DNA of 64,000 bases from Silene latifolia (taxonomy: Eukaryota; Streptophyta; Magnoliopsida; Caryophyllales; Caryophyllaceae). Position 1 is the first letter of the stretch. Each line of letters starts with the position of its first letter. The DNA lies in contig NC_133538.1 in NCBI RefSeq assembly GCF_048544455.1, forward strand, positions 255,612,491 to 255,676,490, read 5' to 3'. Of the stretch, positions 9,958 to 20,066 are shown piece by piece. A program made the translations under genes and the position numbers. The notes beneath the pieces are model-generated. The model saw only the letters and a program-made list of their open reading frames with translations. It ran no database searches and had not been told where the DNA came from.

Positions 9958-12001
9958 TCGGAAGTCTATTACGTAAGTAAAAGTCTATTAGATGCGGAAA
10001 TGAGGTATGGTCTACTTGAAAAGTATGTTTTAGCTTTAATTATGAGTTGTACTAAATTAAGACCCTATTTCGAAAGCCATCCTATAATAATCAGGACCAA
10101 CCTCCCTATTAAATTTGTACTTAGAAAACCAAAACTGTCCGGACGAATGTGCAAATGGTCAGTCCAGCTCAGCACCTACAACATAACCTTTGAAGCATTA
10201 GCAGATTTTGTGGCTGATTTCAGTCCCGCCTTTGAACCTGACCTAATAAAAGAAGTAAACAGACTGACGAATGAGAAGACGGACCTAGAATGGACCTTGT
10301 TTGTCGATGGTGCAGCCAATATGAGGGGCACTGGTATGGGCGTAGTACTAAAATCGACACAAGGGGATAAAATAGTACAGGCTATAAGTTGTGCATTTGA
10401 AGCCACCAACAATGAAGCTGAATATGAAGCCCTAATAGCTGGGTTAAAGGTATGTATTAACCTTGGTGTACAAAATCTAAAGGTACGTACTGATTCCCTT
10501 CTCATTTAAAATCAAGTAAATGGAGTTTATACCGCAAAGGACTAAAAAATGATGCTCTATTTAGAAGTTGTCCAAAATTTAAAATATAATTTTCGTAATT
10601 TTAATATTGATCAAATACCCAAGGACTTGAATACCCAGGCCGATGCCCTAGCCGGCCTAGGATCTAATTTCAGTCCCCCTGATTTTGATAAGATCTCCAT
10701 CATACATTATTAGAACCTGCAATAAATAAACAAGATGAAACTTTTCCAATATATGTTGTTAACTCATGGACAAAACCCTATTACGATTGGCTCCAACAGG
10801 GAATTCTACCCTTAAACAAACAAGATGCCAGAGCACTTAAGATCAAAGCTGCTTCATACACCATCATTAACAATGTGATTTTGAAGAAATCGCAGGCTGG
10901 ACCATACCTCAGATGCCTGGAACCACAAGAAGCTGAACAGATACTATCAGAAATCCACGAAGGACACTCTGGCAACCATAAAGGTGGCAGAATTCTAGCA
11001 ATCAAGGTACTCAGGACAAGCTACTTTTGGCCTACAATGAGGGCCGACTGCTTGAAATTCAGTTCTAAATGCAAAGCCTGTTAAATTCATGGACCATACA
11101 TCCATCAGCCATCTGAGGAACTACATTCAATCTCTGCCCCCTGGCCGTTTATGAAATGGGGCATTGATATAGTAGACAAATTACCTCAAGCACCTGGACA
11201 TAAAGTCTTCATGCTAGCAATGACTGACTACTTCTCCAAATGGATAGAAGCAGATTCATACAGGCAAGTCAAAGAGAAGGATATCATATCATTCATCAAA
11301 CACAACATCATATGTAGATATGGGATACCTTCAAAAATAGTGTGTGACAATGGCACACAGTTCGTGGGAAAAAGAACAACGGCTTTCTGCGCACAATGGA
11401 ATATTAACCTGGTAACATCCACACCAGGCTATCCAAAACCAACGGCAAGGAAGAATCCAACAACAAAGTAATAATTAGTTGCCTGAAGAAAAAGATAAAA
11501 AGAAGAAAAGGCAGATGGGCTGAAGAACTCCTCTTGGTCCTCTGGGCTGACCGGACTACGCCTAAAATAGCTATAGGCCAAACCCCGTACTCCATGGTCT
11601 ATGGATGTGAAGCAGTGATCCAAGCAGAGATTGATATTCCATTAGCCTGATGTAGCCTGAACACAGTAGCGGACAACGCTCCCCTGATGGAGGACAGTCT
11701 GGACTTAACCGAAGAATTAAGAGATGCAGCCAACATTAGATTGGCAGCCTACCAGCAAACAGTGGCCAAAAGTTACAATAAGACTGTCAAGGCCAAAGTA
11801 TTCAGAATAGGAGACCTTGTTCTCAGAAGAGTTTTCCAAAATACTAAAGAGAAAAACGATGGCAAACTGGCTCCAACCTAGGAAAGTCGCTACCTGATCG
11901 ACTCAATCGTCGGTCAAGGCGCCTACAGGCTACAAACCCTGGATGGCGAGATGATCCCCAGAGCATGGAATGTTGGACACTTAAAATTTTTTCACATATA
12001 A
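9958..12001 (+). pseudogene. Truncated pol of Tat/Retand-like element E
   Basis: The 5' part of the element is missing. The readable domains in order are: the end of the RT-linked RNase H (YYVSKSLLDAEMRY, then ADFVADFSP); the second, archaeal-type RNase H diagnostic of Tat lineages (LFVDGAANMRG, NNEAEYEALIAG, LKVRTDS, then a stop at about 10507); and integrase. The integrase has a zinc-binding H-H-C-C region (HEGHSGNH ... CKAC), a GIDIVDKLP core start, TDYFSKW, CDNGTQFVG and a catalytic-type Glu in KEESNNK. Several frameshifts and stops interrupt it. The last readable piece (WNVGHLKFF) ends near 12001. Two RNase H domains plus the downstream antisense gene place it near Silene Retand, by family knowledge rather than by a search. 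Confidence 0.88.
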
Positions 12002-12794
12002 AATGCACTCCTCAGCCCAGGTAAAAACCTTTACTTTACCTTTTTGCCTGGCCTGATATGCAATTACATGTATGATACTTGCCGTTATATGAATAAATAT
12101 CCTACATGTTTCTTCTTGTTATACGCCTGATTATTTGTTAATATGAAATTCTCTCCTTTTTCTTTTACCAAATAGAATCTTGAATACTTGTTTACTTACA
12201 TAGTGCATTCATCTAGTTCACACTTTACTTAAACAAATTTTCAAGATTGAGGGCCACTCCACTAGCATACACACTACTCATATGCAAAAACACCCAACTT
12301 TCAGTTGTAAAATCCTCAAAACAGGCCTTAAAATACTGAGCTCAGTCTGAGTAAACAGGCTAGGGAATACTCTCCCTAATTCGCTTGTCATAAATGAGTC
12401 ATAAGCCCTCCAGACGGGCATGGGTTGTAATCCCTCCTGATAGGCAAATACCCCACCCATAACACAAAAGCCTGGCCAGATCCAGCATAAGAACCTGGCC
12501 AGATTCAGCGCGAAGAACCTGGCTTGATCCAGTAGACTAACTGGCCTGATCCAGTATAAATACAAACACTACAAGAACACCTTACTCAAACACATCTCAA
12601 AAACACAAAACACAAATACCAGAAAGCAAAATACTAATTATTTAAAGGTCAATCAGACATAGCTAACCAACCACCAAAATATTCAATCCAGGGACTTCCC
12701 CCCTGGATGGGACCTACTTTCCAAAATATTCAAGAGTAATAAATATTCATCCCAGGGACATCCCCCCTGGATGGGTCAAACAAAAAACAGAGAT
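12002..12794. other. Element E spacer between pol and antisense gene, with short repeats
   Basis: No gene is seen. About 12471-12556 holds four variants of AACCTGGCCAGATCCAGC, roughly 28 bp apart, ending at a TATAAATA (12555-12562). Positions 12688-12713 and 12750-12775 hold two copies of a CCAGGGAC...CCCCCCTGGATGGG block, each able to fold as a small hairpin. Lying just beyond the stop of the antisense gene, these hairpins could act in its 3' end formation; that is inference. Confidence 0.55.
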
Positions 12795-13382
12795 CTAAAC
12801 GGTGTTCGAATCAGAAACTGATCCACAGCCCTCCACCATTTCCTGATCAGCAGACTTCTCCTTAGAAGGAGGAGAATCCACATCCTCTTCCTGCCGCAAG
12901 TTGGCCAAGTCAGGATATTTGTTATCTAAAGCTGTCTTGTCTCGATCCGGGTCCCACCTAGCCCTATCAGACTCAGGATCTCTCATAGCATCAACCCGAC
13001 CTTTACCAAAGAAATATTGGGCAACATCAGCAAGCCGTGCCTCCACCAACTCCTTTTCAGCACCAAGATCTTCATTTTTCTTCAACTGATCCTGCATAGC
13101 CTGTTTCTCAGCAACCAACTCTCTTTTTACAGCTTCAAGCTCCCCTCTTACAACTTCGAGCTCTTTCCTGACCGCCTTCTCAGCATTTTTTGTTGCCACC
13201 TCATAAGCCTGAGCAGCCTTAGAGGCCTCCCTGGATGATCCAAGCTGGGACTGAAGTACTGACTCATTACCCCTAGACAAATGCAACTTATGGTTAACCC
13301 TGACCAACTTCTCCTCCAAGCCGCTAATCTTGGCCCGGGCATCCTTAAGCTGGCAAGCACTGATCAACCCAGCATCCAAACC
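12795..13382 (-). pseudogene. Antisense aORF of element E, exon 3 (coiled coil)
   Basis: Encodes about 195 residues, beginning GLDAGLISACQLKDARAKI after a CTCTTCAG acceptor and ending at TAG (12797-12795). Heptad-rich Glu/Lys/Leu sequence (KISGLEEKLVRV ... KAVRKELEVVRGELEAVKREL) predicts a long coiled coil, followed by an acidic tail. It is antisense to the retrotransposon pol. Known Tat-lineage elements carry additional ORFs between integrase and the 3' LTR in this orientation; their function is unknown. This exon itself is uninterrupted. Confidence 0.75.
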
Positions 13383-13445
13383 CTGAAGAGGAAAAAGTGA
13401 AATTTATTGACCAAACCTAAAGCAAAAGTCAATACAAAAAAAAAC

Positions 13446-14214
13446 TCCTTTATAACCAAACTCTTTGGCTTGGGAGGTAAGAGCATCAGCATTCACCATA
13501 AGAGAGGACTTGAGAGCCACAACCTTGGTAGAAGACTCAACAACATCACCAGATAACAGCTGACTACTCATGTTGGCAGAAAAATCATTTATCTGTGCCC
13601 GGGCAGCTTCCATATCGCCAAACTGAGCTGGAACTCCCCTGATGCTCCTAATCGGCTGGGCCTGAATAGATTTCTCCTTTTCCTCCGCCTCTTCAGTATT
13701 AACAGCCTCTTTTCTCCTTTTGGCCGCCTGGACGACTTCAGGAGATACAATCTGAGGCGGCTCTTTATGAACTTGAGCATCAGAGACTAGAATGTTGAGA
13801 GTCTTATCACTTCCACTACCAGTAGCCTCCTGGCTCCTAGGCTGCTCATAAATTTTGGCAACCCCAGCCTTCAAATCAGTAGCACTAAAGCTAGCCAGTC
13901 TAGCAGAAGATCTATATACTGGATAGACAAAAGAAACACGTATAAATGACAGGAAACGAATAGGAGAAATAAAATCATCAACATAAGAATACAAAGAGGA
14001 TGTACAGGAAAGAGCAGAAGAGGTAAGCTTGCCTTTAGGCGCCTTAATAACACTTAGCTTAGGCCTCACATAACGGGGCAACAAATCTCTACCCAAACTA
14101 CCGGGCCATGTCCTCTCTTCCTCAGGAAGAGCCAGGAAAGCCTCTATCCTCGTGATAGACTCCTCATCAAGAGGATCAAAATTTCAATCAGGAGCTGTAA
14201 ACATCTCCAAAGCA
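13446..14214 (-). pseudogene. Antisense aORF of element E, exon 2
   Basis: About 256 codons, open except for one TGA (14186-14184) eleven codons in. The start follows CCTGAG at a plausible acceptor. The exon ends in KEFGYKG at a weak GTTTTT donor. The intron to exon 3 (13383-13445) is 63 bp, with a good CTCTTCAG acceptor. It contains LPEEERTWPGSLGRDLLPRYVRPK, a basic KRRKE segment and Gln/Glu-rich linkers. Phases agree with exons 1 and 3, which supports the splice model. Confidence 0.7.
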
Positions 14215-14288
14215 CTCAGGTAAAATTTAAATACTTCAAATATGTGCAAAATAAAATATGTATAAATCAAGAAGTGCAGGAAACTTAC

Positions 14289-14323
14289 CACTCTCCAAGG
14301 GAGGATACCTTAAATAGTCCAGG
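14289..14323 (-). pseudogene. Antisense aORF of element E, 3' end of exon 1 (split by element C)
   Basis: This 35-bp piece continues exon 1 from 33811 after element C is removed; 14319-14323 is the duplicated CCAGG. It ends at a consensus donor (GTG, then GTAAGT, read on the minus strand), giving a 74-bp intron to exon 2. Confidence 0.7.
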
Positions 14324-14670
14324 TGATGTGACCATAATTGGCGCATATTTAGCCCCCGAATTAGCCTTGTTCCCATGCTTTTTAGTGCTTATTTGGGTCA
14401 TTTCTTATCTTTAGTTCTTTGTTTTGCATATTCTTTGAGATTTTGATCCCTTGGTAGGAAAGGAGTAAGAATCTTGCATTTTCATGGCAAAACGAGACTA
14501 AATTGATCGAATTCAATGACCAAGCATCAAGGAGAGACAAGATTAGAAGGCCTTTGTACATATCATAGTAGAAGAGCAATGTTGAGAAAGGATCCTTGAG
14601 TCCCCAAGGAAATCCCCAAGGAATTTATGAAGAAAAGGGAAGAAAAGAAGAAGATTTGTTCTTCGATCGA

Positions 14671-14830
14671 CAATCCGAGCGGATTGTCACCAATCCGTCC
14701 GTCCGCAAAGAAGACAATCCGAGCGGCTTTGCCACAATCCGCTCGGATTCCCCCTCCACAATCCGCCGGATTCCCCTCAATCCGCTCGGATTCCAATGCG
14801 AGAATCCGACCGTCCCGAACCTATTCTCGG
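14671..14830. repeat. CGNNCG palindrome cluster, 5' LTR of C
   Basis: Copies of CAATCCGAGCGGATTG and variants (AATCCGCTCGGATT, AATCCGTCCGTC, AATCCGCCGG) in an irregular array about 150 bp upstream of the TATA box. The 3' LTR copy (24070-24190) lacks a block of about 60-80 bp of this array, so it expands or contracts. Confidence 0.85.
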
Positions 14831-14980
14831 GATTCTAGCACAAAGACGGATTGTCTTCTCCAAGCTACGAAGAAAGAAGCCCTTCTCTCGAAAAATACCG
14901 GCTCCTCCTTGCTCAACTTAAAAAGTGTAATTACTAGTTTAGCCCTTAGTTAACCCTAATGCATCCTCCCTAATTTCCAC

Positions 14981-14988
14981 TATAAATA
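14981..14988 (+). promoter_or_regulatory. TATA box of C 5' LTR
   Basis: TATAAATA in CCACTATAAATACCCC, 657 bp into the LTR. The same box occurs in the 3' LTR at 24318-24325. Confidence 0.75.
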
Positions 14989-16080
14989 CCCCATTAGTCT
15001 AATTAGAGGAGCATGTTCTTCTTATCAATAATTAGTGTAGTTAATATCAATCAAATCTCTCTTTAATACTGTAATCAAGTATTAATCAAGTTTTAATCCA
15101 AGTTTTAGTTCTTTAATCTCTCTTTTGTTCATCCTTTATTTTGGGTAATTGAAGATTATTTGGGTTATTGTTGGGAGATTGACAACCTCTCAATCAAGCA
15201 TTCAAGTACTTCTATTATTCTTGCTTTGTTATTGGAATCATTAGTAGGTATAATCTCTTAATCCCTTTTTTAATTATTGTTAATTACTTTCATTTATTCA
15301 TCATGTTTCATATTGTTGGTATGATTGACAACCTTGCTAGCATGATCAACATGATAATGAGTGAGTAGTCTCTTAGCTAGGGTTAATGGGTGATTAGGGG
15401 AAACCAACATGGGGAATGATTCATGCTTAAATTAATATGCTTTCATGTTTTATTTGCTTGCTTGTTTTGATCTCAACTCATGCACATGTTATATTTGATG
15501 AAATACTAAGCCTATGAATCCTTGCATTTACTATCATCTCCTATCTTTTCAATGAGACTTGTAAGATATAACCCAACTCGAGTCTCATTAGACCATGCAT
15601 GTTGTTGAGTAGGGAAGATTAAGTCGACTTGTAGGTGTTGTACAATCTAATCGATTCGCTCAGGACCCAAACTTTCCTAGGATTGTAAGATATAACCCAA
15701 CTCAATCCATCACAACAATAATTGCTTGCTTATAATTTGAGAACATGTTTGTATGATCATATCCCATGATTCCCCTATGATCCCATGACACCCTAGTGCT
15801 TTTAATCAATTGTTTACACCCCTTTAATTCATCTTGCTTGTTTATTTTCATTGCTATTTTAGTTTAGTAACCTTCTAAATCAACCCAATTTGTGACACCC
15901 CTTAGACACCACTAGTTACAATAGAAATCTCATTTCAACTCCCGTCCCTTGGGATCCGACCTTTACTTGCCTCTTTACTAATTGTAGAGTTTTTTGTGGA
16001 GCTATAAATTGTGTTTTGATTCGACCGTGACCAACGACCACATCTTAATTTGTGAACACTTAGCGGGATCGCATCAAAAA

Positions 16081-16098
16081 TGGCGCCGTTGCCGGGGA
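16081..16098 (+). other. Primer binding site of element C (tRNA-Asp)
   Basis: TGGCGCCGTTGCCGGGGA is an exact complement of the 3' end of plant tRNA-Asp (GTC), four A residues after the LTR. It is not a tRNA gene. Confidence 0.95.
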
Positions 16099-16216
16099 CG
16101 GTGTTTGTTTGATTTAGATTTCTTTTTATTGTCATTAGTTGTATCTTTCTTCGCCTTGAGGAAGTAAAACTCCTCAAGGTTTGTTCTAATCATTTTCGAG
16201 TTGTTTGATATTTTGC

Positions 16217-19012
16217 ATGTCTAGAAGGTTACAAGGTGATTTGTTACCTTTTGACCGTGAAATCGAAAGAACCTTGACGAACAATAGGAGAGTTGTTAGG
16301 AGGAATTTAAGAGGTATTAGTGAAGTTGTTCAACCCACTAGTGAGTTTGTCAATCCTTTCGCAATAGAAGGAGAAGAAAACCCATTACACAATACCCCAC
16401 AAAATCCACCTACAATGCCAAAATTCTCGTCACACTCCGCACCCACCGAGGAGAATCTACCAAATGGTACTCCTACACCGCAACATCTAACCGGAAATTT
16501 TATTGCTAAGTCCGCCTTCATCCAATTAGTTAAGAGGAGCCAATTCGGGGGGATGCCTAATGAGGACCCTCATTCTCATATGGAAACCTTTTGCGACTAT
16601 TGTGATGCTATCTCTCAAACGGGCGTGACTCAAGACCAAATTAGATGGGTCTTATTTCCTTTTTCCTTAATCGGCACCGCGAAGCAATGGTTGAAGGGCC
16701 TTGATAAGGCCACCCTTGGAATAGATTCTTGGAAGAAGTTGGCTCTAGCTTTCTACAAAAAATTCTACCCACCGGAAAAGACTAACATGCTAAGAGCTCA
16801 AATTACGGGTTTTAAGCAAAGGGATGAAGAGTCTTTGTATGAAGCTTGGGAGCGGTTCAAGGGAATTTGTCGCTCATGTCCTCACCATGGACTTAGCGAA
16901 TGGTTTTTGGTGCAACAATTTTGGAATGGCTTATATGAAGATTCTAGGAACATTCTCAATATGGGATCAAATGGAATGTTCACCGAAGTTGATGACAATC
17001 AAACATGGAACAAGATTGAGGAAATGGCGGTCCATAACTCACAATATAGTAGACCTCGCAAGGCTACTAGAGGAGGAAAGCATGAAGTAGACTCCGTTAC
17101 TCAATTGGGTGCTCAACTTAGTGCTCACATTGACACAATCAACTTGAAGTTTGAACAAGCTATGGCTAGACTTGAGGAAAACTCAAAATCATCAAAGCAT
17201 CATGTTAATGGCATGACGGCATCCTCATCAATCCCAAGTGGGATATGTGAGAATTGTGGAACTTTGGGACATGACCAAGGTGAATGTAGGGGAACAAATG
17301 AACAAGTGAATGCTTTCCAAGCATACAAGAGTGGTACCCCTTATTCCAACTTTTACAATGAAAACACCAAATTCCATCCAAATCTCTCATACAAAAGCCA
17401 AAATGTTCAAAACCCTCAAACAACATACACTCCACCACCCATGAGAAACCAAAATCAAAGACCCTTTTACAATCAAAACCAAGGTTACCAAAATCAAAAT
17501 CCATACAATCACCAAAATGACCAAGGTTTTGATGTCCAAAAAGCGGTCCTCCAAATGCAAAAGAATCAACAAGAATTTTTCACTCAAATGCAAAAAGATA
17601 GCCAAGCAAAGGAAACCACCATCAACAACATTCTAGCTCACACCAAGATGTTGGAAACACAATTGACTCAACTAGCATCTTCAAGCTCACAAAGACAAAA
17701 GGGGCAATTACCACCTCAAAGTAATCCCCCTAGACATGAAACGGTTAGTGCCATTCATTTGAGAAGTGGTACAAGGTATGAAGCACCGAAGAAGCAAGTT
17801 GAGGATGAAATTGTGGAAGCTAGTGAAAAGGAAGAAATTGTGCAAAACTCCAAAGATGGAGAATCGTCAAAAGAAGAAAGTTCAAAGAAAAATGAAGACA
17901 AGGCCAAGGAGAAGGACCCCATTGTGATTACACTTCCTTTTCCAAGTCGTCAAGCCAAGCCCAAATTTGATGATCAACTTGGAAAATTCATGGAAATTGT
18001 GAAGAATTTAGAAGTCTCAATTCCTTTCACGGAATTAATCAATCACGTGCCGGCCTATGCGAAATACATGAAAGATATCCTCACAAAGAAGAAGTCGATC
18101 CGGAAGCTTGAGCCTATCGCCTTCACTAAGGTGAGTAGTGCAATACTTCAAGGGAGTTCACCTCCAAAGTTAAAGGATCCGGGAAGCTTCTCAATACCGT
18201 GTACCATTGGCGACACAACGATCAACAAAGCCTTATGTGATCTAGGGGCTAGTGTGAGTGTCATGCCGTACTCGGTGAGTAAAAGGTTGGGGATGGGAGA
18301 GCTTAAATGCACCAATATCACACTCCAAATGGCCGATAGATCGACGAAGACACCGTTAGGGATATGGGAAAATGTCCCCGTGCGAATTGGGAACTTTTTC
18401 ATCCCGGTGGACTTTGTCATTGTTGATATGGAGGAAGATTCCAACATTCCAATCATCCTAGGAAGACCTTTCCTACACACCGCCGGTGCGGTGATTGATG
18501 TGAAACATGGTGAGCTCACTCTAGAAGTGGGAGATGAAAGCATAACTTTTAATCTTGACAAGACCATGAGAGCTCCTTGTTTGCATGAACCATGTTTCAT
18601 GATTGATCATTATAGCCGAAAGGATGAAAGGAAGAAATCGGAACTCCAATGGAAGAAGAAAATTGAAGATGCTCCATTCAAAGAGCAAGTGAATTGTGAC
18701 AAGGAGAGCTTGCAAAGCTCATCAAAATCAACCAAGGAAGAAGAGGATGGCCTCATTGGCCAAGAGAAGAAATTGGGAGAATTGTCTCCATCTAAGCAAG
18801 AAATTTTCAATGATCAACTCAATGAAGTTTATGGTCTTTGGGACGACGAATTTGAAGGGATTTTTAATCCCTACATTGGTAATGCCATCGATCAAGACCA
18901 ACAACAAGGGCCAAGGTCTATTGAGAACCTCTACCATGATAATGAACAAGCTTTTGATTACTTCTTCAAGGTGTTGAGCAACATCAACAACACCTTGGAC
19001 ATGCCCCCTTGA
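16217..19012 (+). CDS. Athila-like Gag-protease polyprotein (intact ORF)
   Basis: A 931-residue open frame. The ATG at 16217 is chosen because the earlier in-frame codon at 16205 is only TTG, and because MSRRLQGDLLPFDREIERTL fits the family N-terminus. A Retrotrans_gag-type domain lies at about residues 140-255 (AKQWLKGL, FYPPEKTNMLRAQI). A zinc knuckle CENCGTLGHDQGEC (CX2CX4HX4C) is at about 344-357, followed by an Asn/Gln-rich linker. The retropepsin-like domain is at about 600-770, with the Athila-type active site LCDLGASVSVMP (about 672) and IILGRPFLHTAG (about 747). The frame stops soon after, with no RT, RNase H or integrase. It would assemble the particle and cleave Gag. It is the best-preserved coding region of the window and may still be translatable. 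Confidence 0.93.
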   Translation: MSRRLQGDLLPFDREIERTLTNNRRVVRRNLRGISEVVQPTSEFVNPFAIEGEENPLHNTPQNPPTMPKFSSHSAPTEENLPNGTPTPQHLTGNFIAKSAFIQLVKRSQFGGMPNEDPHSHMETFCDYCDAISQTGVTQDQIRWVLFPFSLIGTAKQWLKGLDKATLGIDSWKKLALAFYKKFYPPEKTNMLRAQITGFKQRDEESLYEAWERFKGICRSCPHHGLSEWFLVQQFWNGLYEDSRNILNMGSNGMFTEVDDNQTWNKIEEMAVHNSQYSRPRKATRGGKHEVDSVTQLGAQLSAHIDTINLKFEQAMARLEENSKSSKHHVNGMTASSSIPSGICENCGTLGHDQGECRGTNEQVNAFQAYKSGTPYSNFYNENTKFHPNLSYKSQNVQNPQTTYTPPPMRNQNQRPFYNQNQGYQNQNPYNHQNDQGFDVQKAVLQMQKNQQEFFTQMQKDSQAKETTINNILAHTKMLETQLTQLASSSSQRQKGQLPPQSNPPRHETVSAIHLRSGTRYEAPKKQVEDEIVEASEKEEIVQNSKDGESSKEESSKKNEDKAKEKDPIVITLPFPSRQAKPKFDDQLGKFMEIVKNLEVSIPFTELINHVPAYAKYMKDILTKKKSIRKLEPIAFTKVSSAILQGSSPPKLKDPGSFSIPCTIGDTTINKALCDLGASVSVMPYSVSKRLGMGELKCTNITLQMADRSTKTPLGIWENVPVRIGNFFIPVDFVIVDMEEDSNIPIILGRPFLHTAGAVIDVKHGELTLEVGDESITFNLDKTMRAPCLHEPCFMIDHYSRKDERKKSELQWKKKIEDAPFKEQVNCDKESLQSSSKSTKEEEDGLIGQEKKLGELSPSKQEIFNDQLNEVYGLWDDEFEGIFNPYIGNAIDQDQQQGPRSIENLYHDNEQAFDYFFKVLSNINNTLDMPP

Positions 19013-20066
19013 CATCTCATCAAGAATGAGAGTTTGGTGGAGTCCTCCCTATACCACCACTTGTAAATATTTCTAACTCCCTAACTTACATTTCAATTCT
19101 TGTATTGCATTTTTGTCATCTTTGGAATTTTATTTACTTTGATCAAAATAATTGTCATGTTTGAGAGAAAGTGAGGGAGGGACTAACGATTTCAATTGAT
19201 GTGTAGTGCTTTTAGCTTAGTGTGGGGATGGCAATTGCCTAGGCTATCCATGCCTTAGTAGTGCCCCCACAATGACGAACACAAGACTTGAAGAAAGAAT
19301 GAAAGAACGGTATGGGAAATGCAGTGTGCACGGATGGAACTGAATCCGTGTACACAGGGGAAGAATCCGAGCGGATTCCGAGAATCCGCCCGTCTCGAAA
19401 GAATCCGAGCGTATTGCGAGAAAAGACGCCCGTCCGAATCGAGCTGAATTTTGAAAATTTCTTGATCGTGGATCGAATCCGGGCGTCTGTGAAGAATTCG
19501 CCCGTCTTGAAGAATCCGTCCGTCCTGTAAGAAAGACGCCCGTCTTTGCAGCTGAGGAAAACAAGCAAAATTTTCTGGACTGAAATCCGTCCGTCTTCAA
19601 GCAAATCCGCCCGTCCCGTGTTCAACAAATCCGAGCGGATTGTCACAAATCCGCCCGTCTTTAGGCGAGTTTTGCAAAGTCCAGAAGGAGCAGAATCCGC
19701 ACGGATTGGGCAGAATCCGCACGGATTGCCCCTGCAGATTCGAAAATTTCGGTCTCTTTAAAACCCCTCCCACCTTCATTCATTCATTCATTCATTCATT
19801 CATAAACACTACCCACAACATCAAAACCCTCATCCTCTCCATCACAAAAACAAAAACCCTCAACAACATTCACCAAAATCAAATCAAACCATCCTTCCAA
19901 CAACAAATTAATCACTCCTTCCTCAACAAAAATCAAAACCAAGCACAAAAATCTTCAACCTTTGAGTCGATTTTTGTTTTCATAAAGGCAAAGCCTTTCA
20001 CCTTCAAATCGATTTGGGCATACTACAAATTGAAGATTTTTCATTCTTTTCTTGGTTAGTTCATCA
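19013..20066 (+). promoter_or_regulatory. Inter-ORF region of C with palindrome cluster and possible internal promoter
   Basis: No gene. In intact Athila elements RT and integrase coding would lie between protease and the terminal ORF; here it is absent. Positions 19364-19735 carry a dense array of AATCCGAGCGGATT and AGACGCCCGTC palindromes like those in the LTR U3. It is followed by CTCTTTAAAACCCC (19753-19766, TATA-like), a run of CATT units (19775-19803), an A/C-rich leader and CTTGGTTAG, a possible splice acceptor, just before the ATG at 20067. By analogy with the LTR this may be an internal promoter for the terminal ORF (inference). Confidence 0.5.
19364..19735. repeat. Internal CGNNCG palindrome cluster of C
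   Basis: At least a dozen palindromic or half-palindromic motifs: AATCCGAGCGGATT, AATCCGCCCGTC, AGACGCCCGTCTT, AATCCGCACGGATTG. They share the CGNNCG core with the LTR cluster of the same element. Confidence 0.85.

Larger units (their letters stand above)
14324..16076 (+). mobile_element. 5' LTR of Athila-like element C
   Basis: 1753 bp from TGATGTGACCATAATTGG to GGGATCGCATCA, preceded by CCAGG (14319-14323) that is repeated after the 3' LTR (33811-33815). It is nearly identical to the 3' LTR outside the palindrome cluster. A TATAAATA is at 14981-14988. It carries the ATCCGAGCGGAT palindrome cluster at 14671-14830. Confidence 0.95.

Noticed and set aside
13589..14053. Additional minus-strand frames inside the E antisense gene
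   Set aside because: Alternate frames of exon 2; the chosen frame is the one whose exon phases and total length agree.
8115..16098. tRNA gene at the TGGCGCC sites
   Set aside because: Only the 3' acceptor complement is present (8115 and 16081); these are primer binding sites.
18148..18600. Minus-strand frame of 150 codons opposite the C protease
   Set aside because: Shadow of a conserved coding region; the same shadow appears opposite H at 54129-54527.
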